A stretch of DNA of 64,000 nt from Marinobacter sp. F4216 (lineage in GTDB: Bacteria > Pseudomonadota > Gammaproteobacteria > Pseudomonadales > Oleiphilaceae): NCBI RefSeq assembly GCF_019931195.1, contig NZ_JAIOUO010000002.1, forward strand, positions 248,001 to 312,000, in the 5' to 3' direction. The position numbers and the translations under genes are program-made. Below, piece after piece: positions 16,548-25,647 of this stretch. How positions within the stretch are numbered: the first letter of the stretch is position 1; every line of letters starts with the position of its first letter. The notes beneath the pieces are model-generated. The model was not told the DNA's origin. It saw only the letters and a program-made list of their open reading frames with translations, and did no database searches.

Positions 16548-17828
16548 TTATTGCAGCCAGGCCACCGAGAGTCCCGCGGCCATGGATAGCATCATCGGGA
16601 CGGCCACCAGCTTGCCAGCTTGCCGATCGCCGATGCCCCAGGCCATGGCGGACTTCACCAGATTATTGGTAGCTGCAGCGATCACCACGGCCAGTGCTGC
16701 CACATCCAGCGCCAGGCGGTCGTGGGACATACGGGTTAGTGACAGCGTGATGGCGTCTACATCGCCAATGCCCGAGGTAAAGGCCAGCATGTAGATACCC
16801 GCCGTGCCCAGCCATTCCTTGAGCAGCTCACCCAGCAGCAGAATGGCTGTGAGCAGTACGCCGAACACCACGGCAGAGGGCAGGTCCAGGGGGTTTTGCT
16901 TCAGTTCCATAGTGCTGAGGGCTGGCTTGTGGGAGTGCTGCCGCCAGATCAGCCAGGCCGGAATGTACAGCAGGGCTGCCATGGTGATGACGGGGGCCAC
17001 CAGGAAGGGCAGCAAATCGCGATTAATCACGAATCCATACACCAGAATCCTGGGGAACATGGTGCCGCAGGCGATCAGTATGCCTGAGGCAAGCTGCGGG
17101 GCGATCTGGGGGTTGTCTGCCGACTGGCGGGCAAAGTTCAAAGTCAGCGCGGTGGAGGAACTCAGGCCGGCAAACAGACTGGTAAACAGGATGCCCCTTC
17201 GGGTTCCGGCAACGCGCATGGCGAAGTATCCCACGAACGACACAGACGCAATCAACACCACCATCCACCAGATTTCCCGCGGGTTGAGCGCGCCGCCCGG
17301 CCCCATTTTTTCATCGGGCAGGAGGGGAAGCAGGACGACGGAAATCAACAGCAGCTTCAGGGCCGCGTCCAGCTCGTGTTCCTTCAGTTTGCTCACCCAG
17401 CCATGAATGTCTTGCTTGTTATCCAGAATCACCGCCGTTACCACCGCTGACGCCGTCGCCATCACGGGGTCCACGGCCACGGCAATCGCGCCGAAACAGA
17501 AGGTGAGCACCATGCCCACCATGCTGGTGATACTGAAATTGCGGATATGGGCAAGGCGCTGACTGTAGCCAACCACGTTCATGGCGACCACGCTGGCCAG
17601 TAATACCGGAAATGCCCAGACGGTGATAGCCTCCGAAAGAACCGCGGAAACGCCGCCCAGCAAGCCTACCAGCGCAAAGGTCCGGATACCGGCAATGCGT
17701 TCTCCCGATTTCTGGTCCCTGGCATCCCAGCCCCTTTCCAAGCCAATGATGGCCCCCAGCAGCAAGGCGACCGCCAGGTTAATGGTGGTCTGGTTCGTGG
17801 CGATGAACTGGCTGCTGACCTCATCCAT
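16548..17828 (-). CDS. MgtC/SapB N-domain plus DUF4010 membrane protein
   Basis: 426 residues with about 11-12 predicted membrane segments. The first 150 residues carry the MgtC-type signature LLLGAIIGLERGW and GIRTFALVGLLGGVSAVL. The rest matches the DUF4010 type (SGIGDVDAITLSLTRMSHDRL and ATNNLVKSAMAWGIG near the end). The function is unknown; MgtC relatives are linked to Mg2+ limitation and ATPase regulation, but transport has not been shown for them. The ATG at 17828 (MDEVSSQF) is preferred, with GGAAG upstream; the frame continues to 17888. Confidence 0.8.
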   Translation of the reverse strand: MDEVSSQFIATNQTTINLAVALLLGAIIGLERGWDARDQKSGERIAGIRTFALVGLLGGVSAVLSEAITVWAFPVLLASVVAMNVVGYSQRLAHIRNFSITSMVGMVLTFCFGAIAVAVDPVMATASAVVTAVILDNKQDIHGWVSKLKEHELDAALKLLLISVVLLPLLPDEKMGPGGALNPREIWWMVVLIASVSFVGYFAMRVAGTRRGILFTSLFAGLSSSTALTLNFARQSADNPQIAPQLASGILIACGTMFPRILVYGFVINRDLLPFLVAPVITMAALLYIPAWLIWRQHSHKPALSTMELKQNPLDLPSAVVFGVLLTAILLLGELLKEWLGTAGIYMLAFTSGIGDVDAITLSLTRMSHDRLALDVAALAVVIAAATNNLVKSAMAWGIGDRQAGKLVAVPMMLSMAAGLSVAWLQ

Positions 17829-18119
17829 AGGTGTTTGACTTCCATAAGTTGCGGAAAAGACAGTTGTTATTGTAGCTGCCAGGGGCAAAGAGCATAAACC
17901 CAGCGGTCATCCCTTACCTTACGTGTCATGGGCGAATCTGATAAGCTTCGCGGCCCTTGTTTACTACCCTGTAAGGTCAAAGCCCACCGGCATCCCGAAG
18001 CTCCCGTTGTCCCGGCGTCCAACCTTTTGCCGCATTCTATCTATTCGGACCTTCGTTGTGATCTTCCGGCCCGCTCTGTGAGCGGCTTTTGACCCGCTTT
18101 ACCAAAAACGGAACCCGAC

Positions 18120-19607
18120 ATGGTTAATACACTGAAAAACGAATGGTTATCCAACATTCGAGGCGACATTCTCTCTGGCATCGTGGTGGCCTTGGCGCTG
18201 ATCCCGGAGGCCATTGCCTTCTCCATCATTGCGGGCGTGGATCCCAAGGTCGGCCTGTACGCCTCTTTCTGTATCGCGGTGATCATTGCCTTTGTGGGTG
18301 GTCGCCCGGGCATGATTTCTGCGGCCACTGCCGCTATGGCGGTACTGATGGTCACGCTGGTCAAGGAGCATGGGCTGCAGTATCTGCTGGCAGCCACTAT
18401 CCTGACCGGTGTCATCCAGATTGTTGCCGGCTACCTAAAACTCGGCAGCCTGATGCGGTTTGTCTCCCGATCGGTGGTCACCGGCTTCGTGAACGCGCTG
18501 GCCATACTGATTTTCATGGCTCAGTTACCAGAGCTGACCAATGTGACCTGGCATGTGTACGCCATGACGGCGGCCGGGCTGGGCATTATCTACCTGTTCC
18601 CGCTGCTGCCCAAAGTAGGCAAGACGATTCCTTCACCGCTGGTGTGTATTGTGGTCCTGACCGTGGTGTCCGTTCTGATGGGGCTGGATATCCGTACCGT
18701 GGGCGACATGGGTGAGCTGCCGGATACGCTACCGATCTTCCTGTGGCCGGATGTGCCCCTGAACATGGAAACCCTGATGATCATCCTGCCGTACTCAATT
18801 CCTCTGGCCATCGTGGGCCTGCTGGAATCGATGATGACGGCCACCATCGTGGATGACCTGACCGACACCGAGAGTGACAAGAACCGGGAGTGCAAAGGGC
18901 AGGGCATCGCCAACATTGGCTCCGGCCTGATCGGTGGTATGGCCGGCTGCGCCATGATCGGCCAGTCTGTGATTAACGTGAAATCCGGTGGCCGTACCCG
19001 TCTTTCGACCCTGATTGCGGGTGTCTTCCTGCTGATTATGGTGCTGGTGCTGGATAACCTGCTGGTACAGATTCCTATGGCGGCACTGGTGGCGGTCATG
19101 ATCATGGTCTCCATCGGTACCTTCTCCTGGGAATCCATTCGCAACCTCAAAGAGCACCCGGTCTCCACCAACCTGGTGATGCTGGTGACGGTTATCGTGG
19201 TGGTCGCCACACACAACCTGGCGTACGGCGTGCTGGCCGGGGTGTTGCTGGCGGCCCTGTTCTTCGCCAACAAGATTGGTCACTACATGATCGTCCGTTC
19301 CGAACTGGACGATCAGACCAATATCCGCACCTACAAGGTGATTGGCCAGGTATTCTTCAGCTCGTCGGAAAAATTCCTGCAATCCTTTGATTTCAAGGAG
19401 GCAGTCGATAAGGTAGTGATTGATCTGAGTCGCGCCCATTTCTGGGATATCACGGCGGTGGGGTCGCTGGACAAGGCGGTCATCAAGTTCCGCCGGGAAG
19501 GGGCGGACGTTGAGGTGATTGGTCTGAACGAAGCCAGCGCCACCATCGTCGACCGCTTTGGAGTGCACGACAAGCCGGAGGCCGTTGACCAGCTCATGGG
19601 CCATTGA
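18120..19607 (+). CDS. SulP-family anion transporter with C-terminal STAS domain
   Basis: 495 residues; about 12-14 membrane segments, opening with the SulP signature [31 protein letters not shown]-terminal STAS domain (about 400-490) includes [20 protein letters not shown]. Members move sulfate, bicarbonate or other anions; this short SulP with a neighbouring Usp gene resembles the BicA-like bicarbonate group, yet cysC lies close downstream, so either anion is possible. A small hairpin, CCGCTC-TGT-GAGCGG plus CTTTT, at 18071-18089 lies 30 bases before the start and may affect expression. Confidence 0.88.
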   Translation: MVNTLKNEWLSNIRGDILSGIVVALALIPEAIAFSIIAGVDPKVGLYASFCIAVIIAFVGGRPGMISAATAAMAVLMVTLVKEHGLQYLLAATILTGVIQIVAGYLKLGSLMRFVSRSVVTGFVNALAILIFMAQLPELTNVTWHVYAMTAAGLGIIYLFPLLPKVGKTIPSPLVCIVVLTVVSVLMGLDIRTVGDMGELPDTLPIFLWPDVPLNMETLMIILPYSIPLAIVGLLESMMTATIVDDLTDTESDKNRECKGQGIANIGSGLIGGMAGCAMIGQSVINVKSGGRTRLSTLIAGVFLLIMVLVLDNLLVQIPMAALVAVMIMVSIGTFSWESIRNLKEHPVSTNLVMLVTVIVVVATHNLAYGVLAGVLLAALFFANKIGHYMIVRSELDDQTNIRTYKVIGQVFFSSSEKFLQSFDFKEAVDKVVIDLSRAHFWDITAVGSLDKAVIKFRREGADVEVIGLNEASATIVDRFGVHDKPEAVDQLMGH

Positions 19608-19683
19608 CATGACCCAGGCCAAGGCATCCGGAGACGATCGCAGCCAGAATAATAATCAGAACGATCAGCAAGGTGAGGTGAAC

Positions 19684-20535
19684 ATGCAAAGAGTTGTGGC
19701 TTGTATCGACGGTTCTCGCGCTGCACCGGCCGTCTGTGATTATGCATCCTGGGCCTGCCGCCACATGCAGGCACCCATGACGCTCCTGCACGTACTGGAC
19801 GAAGAGCGCTTCCCTGCAGAGCCCGACCTGGCCGGCAATATTGGCCTGGGAAGCCGGGAACAATTGCTGGAGGAACTGGCAGAGCTGGACCGCAAGCGCG
19901 CCAAACTCGCTCTTGAGCACGGCCATAACATGCTGGATGAGGCGGAGCGCCGGGTTCGCGATTCAGGCGTCGAAGACATCAGCAAGCGCCAGCGCCACGA
20001 CGACCTCACGGCGTCGCTGCTGGCGCTTGAGAGCGAGACGCGCCTGCTGGTGATGGGGCTGCATGGCGAGAGCAGTTCGGATCGTGACATTCACATCGGC
20101 AGTCAGCTGGAAACCGTGATTCGCAGTGTCCACCGTCCGATCCTGCTGGTGCCCGATGAATTCATCGCACCCAAGAGCGCCATGCTGGCGTTCGATGGCA
20201 GCGTGACGGCACTGAAGGGCGTGGAAATCCTCGCCAACAGCCCCGTCCTCAAGGGCATGCCTTTGCATCTGGTGATGATTGGCGCCGACACCAACGACCA
20301 GTGGGAACAGCTGAAAAAAGCCAGGAAAATGCTTGATCCGCTGGGCTCAGACATCACCATGGCTATCCGGGCTGGAGATGTAGAACCGGCCCTGCATGAG
20401 TATCAGCAGGAGCATGATATTGATGTGCTGGTCATGGGTGCCTATGGACACTCCAGAATCCGCCAGTTCCTGGTGGGTAGTACCACCACCCAGATGCTCA
20501 AGACGGCGACGACGCCACTGGTGATTTTGCGCTGA
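19684..20535 (+). CDS. tandem universal stress protein
   Basis: 283 residues with two UspA folds. The first begins MQRVVACIDGSRAAPAVCDYA. The second begins SAMLAFDGSVTALKGVEILA and ends in DVLVMGAYGHSRIRQFLVGSTTTQML, which includes the ATP-binding G-2x-G-9x-G(S/T) loop. The first half has LVMGLHGESSSDRDIHIGSQLETVI, a divergent loop. The start at 19684 is chosen because AGGTGAGG precedes it and the Usp fold starts directly; an ATG at 19609 would add 25 Asn/Gln-rich residues. It closely follows the SulP gene, suggesting co-transcription and possible regulation of the transporter. Confidence 0.88.
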   Translation: MQRVVACIDGSRAAPAVCDYASWACRHMQAPMTLLHVLDEERFPAEPDLAGNIGLGSREQLLEELAELDRKRAKLALEHGHNMLDEAERRVRDSGVEDISKRQRHDDLTASLLALESETRLLVMGLHGESSSDRDIHIGSQLETVIRSVHRPILLVPDEFIAPKSAMLAFDGSVTALKGVEILANSPVLKGMPLHLVMIGADTNDQWEQLKKARKMLDPLGSDITMAIRAGDVEPALHEYQQEHDIDVLVMGAYGHSRIRQFLVGSTTTQMLKTATTPLVILR

Positions 20536-20634
20536 TTTGTGAAAACGTAAAAGGGCAGGATGGGTTATGATCGCTTATCGAAGCGACGTTTCCGTAAATT
20601 GGGATGCAAGTCAGTTGGTATAAGGAGGTAGACG

Positions 20635-21243
20635 TTGGCTGGAAAAAATGTTGTTTGGCACCACCATAAAGTCGGTCGCGCGGATCGGTCTTTAAACAAA
20701 AGCCAAAAACCTTGCTTACTTTGGTTCACGGGCCTGAGTGGATCGGGTAAATCGACGGTTGCCAACGCTCTGGATGTGGCGCTGCATGAGCGAGGCTACC
20801 ATACCTTTTTGCTGGACGGGGATAACGTCCGGCATGGTCTTTGTAAGGATCTGGGTTTTTCCGACACGGATCGGGTGGAAAACATTCGTCGTATCGGAGA
20901 GGTCAGCAAGCTCTTTGCAGATGCAGGGCTGATTGTACTCAGCGCCTTTATCTCGCCTTTCGCCAGTGACCGTCGCCTGGTTCGAAACCTGTTTCCGGCC
21001 GGTGAGTTCATTGAGGTGTTCATGGATACGCCGCTGGAAACATGTGAAGAACGGGATCCGAAGGGGCTTTACCGGAAGGCCCGCTCTGGCGAGATCAAAA
21101 GTTTCACCGGGATAGACTCCCCTTACGAAGCTCCAGCCCGACCTGATATCCGGTTGGATTCCTCGACCATGTCGGTTGATGACTGTGTCGAGACACTGAT
21201 CGAATACCTACTGGGACGCGGACTGATCTCCCCTAAGGACTGA
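20635..21243 (+). CDS. cysC: adenylylsulfate (APS) kinase, TTG start
   Basis: Phosphorylates adenylylsulfate to PAPS. 202 residues, Walker A GLSGSGKS at 33-40, with [16 protein letters not shown], the lid/substrate region [14 protein letters not shown] and [23 protein letters not shown], all typical of CysC. The start is the TTG at 20635: AAGGAGG ends 6 bases before it and no ATG or GTG lies in a suitable place. It is not fused to cysN, and cysD/cysN are not adjacent. The SLC13 permease follows after 4 bases, probably as one operon for sulfate uptake and activation. Confidence 0.93.
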   Translation: MAGKNVVWHHHKVGRADRSLNKSQKPCLLWFTGLSGSGKSTVANALDVALHERGYHTFLLDGDNVRHGLCKDLGFSDTDRVENIRRIGEVSKLFADAGLIVLSAFISPFASDRRLVRNLFPAGEFIEVFMDTPLETCEERDPKGLYRKARSGEIKSFTGIDSPYEAPARPDIRLDSSTMSVDDCVETLIEYLLGRGLISPKD

Positions 21244-21247
21244 CTCC

Positions 21248-23014
21248 ATGGAGTGGCAGGGCATACTCACGCTGATCACCCTGTTCTCGGTGTTATCGGC
21301 GCTTGCAGTGACGCGCGTTTCGGCCGATTTGATTCTGATGGCAGCGCTGGCCTTCCTGCTGATCACCGGGATTCTCGGGCCCGCCGATGCGTTGGCCGGC
21401 TTTGGTAATCCGGGTGTGATAACCATTGCCACGCTGTACATCGTTGCCGCCGGGCTAAAGGAAACCGGGGCGGTGCAATGGATCGCCCGGCTGATGCTGG
21501 GGCACCCGAAAACCGAAAGGGGGGCCCAATTGCGAATGGTCGCCCCGACCGGACTGCTAAGCGGTTTTATGAATAACACTGCCGTGGTGGCCATGTTCAT
21601 TCCTGCCATCCAGGACTGGGCTCAGCGCCTCGGGATTCCTGCCTCTAAATTGCTGCTTCCCCTGAGCTATGCGGCCATATTGGGCGGTACCTGTACGCTT
21701 ATAGGGACCAGTACGAATCTGGTTGTCGATGGCATGTTGCAGAGTCAGATCGGTATCCATCTGGGGCTGTTTGAACTGGCCTGGGTGGGCGTTCCGCTCC
21801 TGCTGGTGGGGGGCGCCTTTCTGGTTTTCTTTGCCTCCCGCTTATTGCCCGATCGTGGTGGTGTTTCCGAAGAGCTGGATCAGGTTCGGGAATACGGGGT
21901 AGAGGTCGAAGTCATGAGCCCTGGGCCGTTGGTTGGCAAGACCATCGCTGAGGCTGGTCTGCGTGCGCTCAATTACGGTTATCTGACCGAAATTGACCGC
22001 GACGGGCGCTTGATTACGGCGGTGGAACCGGACCGGATGCTCCAGGCCGGCGACCGGCTCTACTTTGTCGGGGCACCGGAATGCGCCAGCGAATTGCGCC
22101 GGATTCAGGGGTTGAAGCCCGCCAGTGGCAATGTCCACAAGCTCGATGTAGCCAATCACCAGCGTTGCCTGGTGGAAGTGGTTCTGGGGCCAGAATTCCC
22201 GGCACTTAACAGGACCATTCGCGATAGTCGGTTCCGGACTCGTTTCAATGCCGTCATTCTCTCGGTATCCCGAGAGGGAAAGCGCGTTTCGGGTAAGTTG
22301 GGTGACATCACTTTCCGAATGGGGGATACCTTGCTGCTGGAAGCCAGTCATCAGTTCGTGGAACAGTACCGGTTTCGCCGGGACTTCCTGCTGGTCAGCG
22401 CATTGAATGACTCAACGCCCCCGGATTTTCATAAGGCGCCGCGTGCGATTGGCATCCTTGGAATAATGGTTGCAGCCAGTGCATCTGGTCTTCTTACGAT
22501 CATGGAGGCCGCGTTTGTGGCCGCTGGTCTGATGATCGCGTCTGGGTGCATCACTGCCAGTCGGGCCAGGCGAAGTGTGGATTTGCCGGTGTTGGTCGTC
22601 ATTGCGTCTTCGTTTGCGCTTGGGAATGCGATGTCCCAAACAGGAGCTGCACAGGTGATTGCCAGCAGCCTGTTAGGTTTAGGCGTTTTGACACCGTGGA
22701 TAGCCTTGGCTCTGGTGTACTTTATGACGGTGGTATTCACCGAGGTCATTACCAATAACGCTGCGGCTGTCCTGATGTTTCCGATAGCGCATGCCGTTTC
22801 TGAGCAGCTTGGAGTGAATTTTCTACCCTACGCAATTGCCGTGATGTTTGCGGCGTCCGCGTCCTTCCTCACACCGCTGGGTTATCAGACCAATTTGATG
22901 GTTTACGGGCCAGGGCGGTATCGGTTCGGGGATTACATCCGGGTCGGCTTGCCTCTCGCAGCATTAACCGCTTCGGTGGTCTTGTTTCTGGTCCCGATGG
23001 TTTGGAGCTTCTAA
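21248..23014 (+). CDS. SLC13-family permease with two TrkA-C (RCK_C) domains
   Basis: 588 residues. Membrane domains at both ends (about 1-200 and 395-588) surround two cytoplasmic TrkA_C/RCK_C domains (about 205-375; EVEVMSPGPLVGKTIAEAGL and VEVVLGPEFPALNRTIRDSRF). SLC13-type signatures are MNNTAVVAMFIPAIQ, ILGGTCTLIGTSTNLVVDGM and EVITNNAAAVLMFPIA. The layout matches the DASS-type sulfate permeases of bacteria and algae, and the 4-base distance to cysC supports sulfate as substrate. This specificity is inference. Confidence 0.88.
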   Translation: MEWQGILTLITLFSVLSALAVTRVSADLILMAALAFLLITGILGPADALAGFGNPGVITIATLYIVAAGLKETGAVQWIARLMLGHPKTERGAQLRMVAPTGLLSGFMNNTAVVAMFIPAIQDWAQRLGIPASKLLLPLSYAAILGGTCTLIGTSTNLVVDGMLQSQIGIHLGLFELAWVGVPLLLVGGAFLVFFASRLLPDRGGVSEELDQVREYGVEVEVMSPGPLVGKTIAEAGLRALNYGYLTEIDRDGRLITAVEPDRMLQAGDRLYFVGAPECASELRRIQGLKPASGNVHKLDVANHQRCLVEVVLGPEFPALNRTIRDSRFRTRFNAVILSVSREGKRVSGKLGDITFRMGDTLLLEASHQFVEQYRFRRDFLLVSALNDSTPPDFHKAPRAIGILGIMVAASASGLLTIMEAAFVAAGLMIASGCITASRARRSVDLPVLVVIASSFALGNAMSQTGAAQVIASSLLGLGVLTPWIALALVYFMTVVFTEVITNNAAAVLMFPIAHAVSEQLGVNFLPYAIAVMFAASASFLTPLGYQTNLMVYGPGRYRFGDYIRVGLPLAALTASVVLFLVPMVWSF

Positions 23015-23049
23015 AGACCGCCCTGGCAAAAGGCACCGAGGCCCCCCCT

Positions 23050-24255
23050 TTACACATCGTTCCCCGCCGCCACGCCCGACGCCCAGGCCCACTGGAAATT
23101 GTGTCCGCCCAGATGGCCGGTGACGTCTACTACTTCACCGATGAAGTAGAGGTTGGGGCGCTCAAGCGTCGCCATGGTCTTTGATGAGAGCTGGCGGGTG
23201 TCGATGCCCCCGAGGGTGACTTCAGCGGTGCGATAGCCTTCGGTGCCAGCGGGCTTGATGGTCCAGTGCCTGAGGGTATCAGCGATTTGTTCGAGGTCGC
23301 TGTTTTTGTAGCCTTGCAGTGGGCCGCTCCAACCCTGAAGATCGTTGTAGGCTTGGGCAAATCGCTTGGGCAGGTACTGGGAGAGATAGTTGGCGAGGGT
23401 ACTGCGCGGCTTGTCTCGCCGCAGGCCGATCAGGTCGTCAAATACATTCTGCGCTGGCAACAGATTAATGACCACTTCATCGCCGGGCTGCCAGAAACTG
23501 GAAATCTGCAACATAGATGGGCCACTCAGGCCACGGTGGGTGACCAGCATGGGTTCACGGAAATGCTGGTGATTGCAGCTGGCTTCCACCGGGCAACTGA
23601 TGCCGGACAGGGGCGAGAGTTGTTCTTTGAGCTCGGGGTGTAATGTAAAGGGCACAAGGCCCGCCCGGGTGGCCAATACCTTCAATCCAAACTGCTGGGC
23701 AATGTGATATCCGAAACCGGTGGCGCCCATGGTGGGAATGGAAAGCCCGCCGGAGGCAATGACCAGCGACTCGCAGGAGAGGATGCCGGAACTGGTGGAC
23801 AGCCGGTAGCCACCGTCAGTTTCTGCAACAGCCGATACCGAGGTTCGCATCCGGATTTCGGCACCCGCCCAATCGCATTCGGTTTGCAGTACATTCAGGA
23901 TGTCTTTCGCGCTGTCCTTGCAGAACAGTTGCCCGGGTGCCTTCTCCACATACTCCACGCCGTGACGATCGACCAGCTCCACGAAATGCTGTGGGGTGTA
24001 GCGTTTCAGTGCCGATATGCAGAAGTGGGGGTTGTCTGACAGGAAGTTGGCTGGGGTGCTGTTCAGGTTGGTGAAGTTACACCGGCCGCCGCCGGACATG
24101 AGGATTTTCTTGCCAGGCTTGTTGGCGTGGTCGATCACCAGCACCCGACGGCCACGGTAACCGGCGGTAGCTGCACACATGAGACCCGCCGCACCTGCGC
24201 CGATGATGATGACATCAAAGTGATCTAAGGGAATGTTTTTGGCTGAGTCGGTCAT
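23050..24255 (-). CDS. HI0933/BaiN-like NAD(P)/FAD-dependent oxidoreductase
   Basis: 401-residue flavoprotein. The dinucleotide-binding motif IIGAGAAGLMCAATAGYRGRRV opens the protein, followed by the family signature GKKILMSGGGRCNFTN. The C-terminal end has TLERPNLYFIGEVVDVTGHLGGHNFQWAWASG, the second FAD-contact motif of the YhiN/HI0933 family. The natural reaction is unclear for most members. The gene is monocistronic, convergent with the SLC13 permease. The start ATG at 24255 gives the usual family length. Confidence 0.88.
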   Translation of the reverse strand: MTDSAKNIPLDHFDVIIIGAGAAGLMCAATAGYRGRRVLVIDHANKPGKKILMSGGGRCNFTNLNSTPANFLSDNPHFCISALKRYTPQHFVELVDRHGVEYVEKAPGQLFCKDSAKDILNVLQTECDWAGAEIRMRTSVSAVAETDGGYRLSTSSGILSCESLVIASGGLSIPTMGATGFGYHIAQQFGLKVLATRAGLVPFTLHPELKEQLSPLSGISCPVEASCNHQHFREPMLVTHRGLSGPSMLQISSFWQPGDEVVINLLPAQNVFDDLIGLRRDKPRSTLANYLSQYLPKRFAQAYNDLQGWSGPLQGYKNSDLEQIADTLRHWTIKPAGTEGYRTAEVTLGGIDTRQLSSKTMATLERPNLYFIGEVVDVTGHLGGHNFQWAWASGVAAGNDV

Positions 24256-24318
24256 AGAGGCTGGCGTGCTGGGCTTGGCCCGGCAGTATACAGCCCGGGC
24301 CGTTAATTTTCAGCGGAG

Positions 24319-25131
24319 CTAGACCGACAGTGTTACCTGTCCTTCCATGTAGAACGCGGCTTGTCCGGCAATGCCCACACGTTCGCCTCTTAATTCGCAT
24401 TTCAGCACACCGCCCCGGGCCGACAATTGATGAGCCAGCAGCTTGCTGCGTCCCAGCTTCTCCGCCCAGAAGGGGGTGAGCACACTGTGGATGGAGCCGG
24501 TGACCGGATCTTCGTCGATGCCAACGGCGGGCACAAAGTAACGGGAGACGAAGTCAGAAACGTCGCCTGGCGCGCTGATGATGACGCCCTGATTGCCCAG
24601 CTGCTTCAGGAGACTCAGGTCTGGATTGGCATTGCGCACGGCGGCTTCGTTTTCCACCAGCACCAGATAGTTGGTGTCGTTGGGTACGAATAGCACTTTG
24701 TCGCCGGCTTCGGGCATGGCATCGCGCAGCAGGGCCGGCGTCGGGCGCTCTTCGAAGGCCAGGTTGGGAAAATCCAGTTCCAGCCAGCCATCGTCCTGAA
24801 GACTCACGCCCAGCGGGCCACTTTTGGATCGAAAGCTGACCTGCTTGCGGGGAAAGTCCAGCTTGTTGAACAGTACCCAGGCGCTGGCCAGGGTGGCATG
24901 GCCACAGAGCGGCACCTCGGCGCCCGGGGTAAACCAGCGGATGTGAAAATCCTGCTCGGCGCCTTCTGGCTCCGGAACAATGAACGCGGTTTCCGCCAGG
25001 TTGTTTTCCTGCGCCAGCTTCTGCATCACCTCATCCGGCAACCATTCGGTCAGCGGCATGACCGCTGCAGGGTTGCCACCGAAGACCTCACTGGTGAACG
25101 CATCCACCTGATAGATAGGGTAAGTGCTCAT
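24319..25131 (-). CDS. PhzF-family isomerase-like protein
   Basis: 270 residues with the diaminopimelate-epimerase-like double fold. The opening YPIYQVDAFTSEVFGGNPAAV contains the GNPAAV motif, and the catalytic Glu47 lies in NNLAETAFI. GHATLASAWVL and DEDPVTGSIHSVLTPFWAEK (anion-binding loop) are also present. PhzF-like proteins outside phenazine operons have no settled substrate, and no phenazine genes are seen here. Its start overlaps the stop of the 113-residue gene (ATGA), so the two are one operon, divergent from a MocR regulator. Confidence 0.9.
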   Translation of the reverse strand: MSTYPIYQVDAFTSEVFGGNPAAVMPLTEWLPDEVMQKLAQENNLAETAFIVPEPEGAEQDFHIRWFTPGAEVPLCGHATLASAWVLFNKLDFPRKQVSFRSKSGPLGVSLQDDGWLELDFPNLAFEERPTPALLRDAMPEAGDKVLFVPNDTNYLVLVENEAAVRNANPDLSLLKQLGNQGVIISAPGDVSDFVSRYFVPAVGIDEDPVTGSIHSVLTPFWAEKLGRSKLLAHQLSARGGVLKCELRGERVGIAGQAAFYMEGQVTLSV

Positions 25132-25469
25132 GGGTGTTCCTCCGTTGTTCCTTGCTGGCGGATGAGTTGCGGGGCCATTGACTGAGATGCCGCCGAGACG
25201 TTGCGTTCGGTAAAAAGGGCGAGTTCCAGAGTACTGTAGAGATGGTACTCCGGCAGTGCACCCCTGTATCGCAAAATCCAGTGGAAGGGGTCGGCCATCA
25301 GCACTTCAAAGCCAAGGCGTTCCAGCTGTTCGAGGTTACCGGTGATGGCCGCCCAGCTTCCGTGAGTCTGCTCGTCGGACAGCTTGCCCGAGGTCAGGCC
25401 AAGAATGTCCTTGCGGGATCCGGTCTGACCGGTACCCGGGCTGCTTGCGAATAGATTGTTGGTGCTCAT
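25128..25469 (-). CDS. small protein of unknown function coupled to PhzF-like gene
   Basis: 113 residues, no membrane segment or signal peptide. I do not recognise the family. The middle part (SWAAITGNLEQLERLGFEVLMADPFHWILRYRG) has alternating hydrophobic residues and looks folded; the ends are polar. The overlap with the PhzF-like gene by 4 bases (ATGA) and the shared divergent intergenic region with a MocR regulator argue that it is a real gene acting in the same process. Confidence 0.65.
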   Translation of the reverse strand: MSTNNLFASSPGTGQTGSRKDILGLTSGKLSDEQTHGSWAAITGNLEQLERLGFEVLMADPFHWILRYRGALPEYHLYSTLELALFTERNVSAASQSMAPQLIRQQGTTEEHP

Positions 25470-25522
25470 GGTCGGGATTCCTTCTCCGTGTAGGGTGACA
25501 CCATTGTCTCGCCGCCGGGCAA

Positions 25523-25613
25523 ACCAGTACAGATTCAGCTAGCATGAAATTGAACCGGTACAGATGGTTTTATTTTGTATCTGTGCTGCAGTGATTCCCG
25601 GGTAACTGTACTG
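25523..25613. promoter_or_regulatory. repeated GTACAG half-sites between the PhzF operon and the MocR gene
   Basis: ACCAGTACAGAT (25523-25534) and ACCGGTACAGAT (25554-25565) are direct repeats spaced 31 bp. In opposite orientation lie ATCTGTGCTG (25579-25588, the complement of CAGCACAGAT) and ACTGTACTG (25605-25613, the complement of CAGTACAGT). Such arrays in the divergent spacer of a MocR-type gene are the usual operators of these regulators. The likely ligand is the product of the gene at 25648. Confidence 0.6.
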
Positions 25614-25647
25614 CATGGTTGGGCCGGGCTTCTGGCAGGATGTCGTT

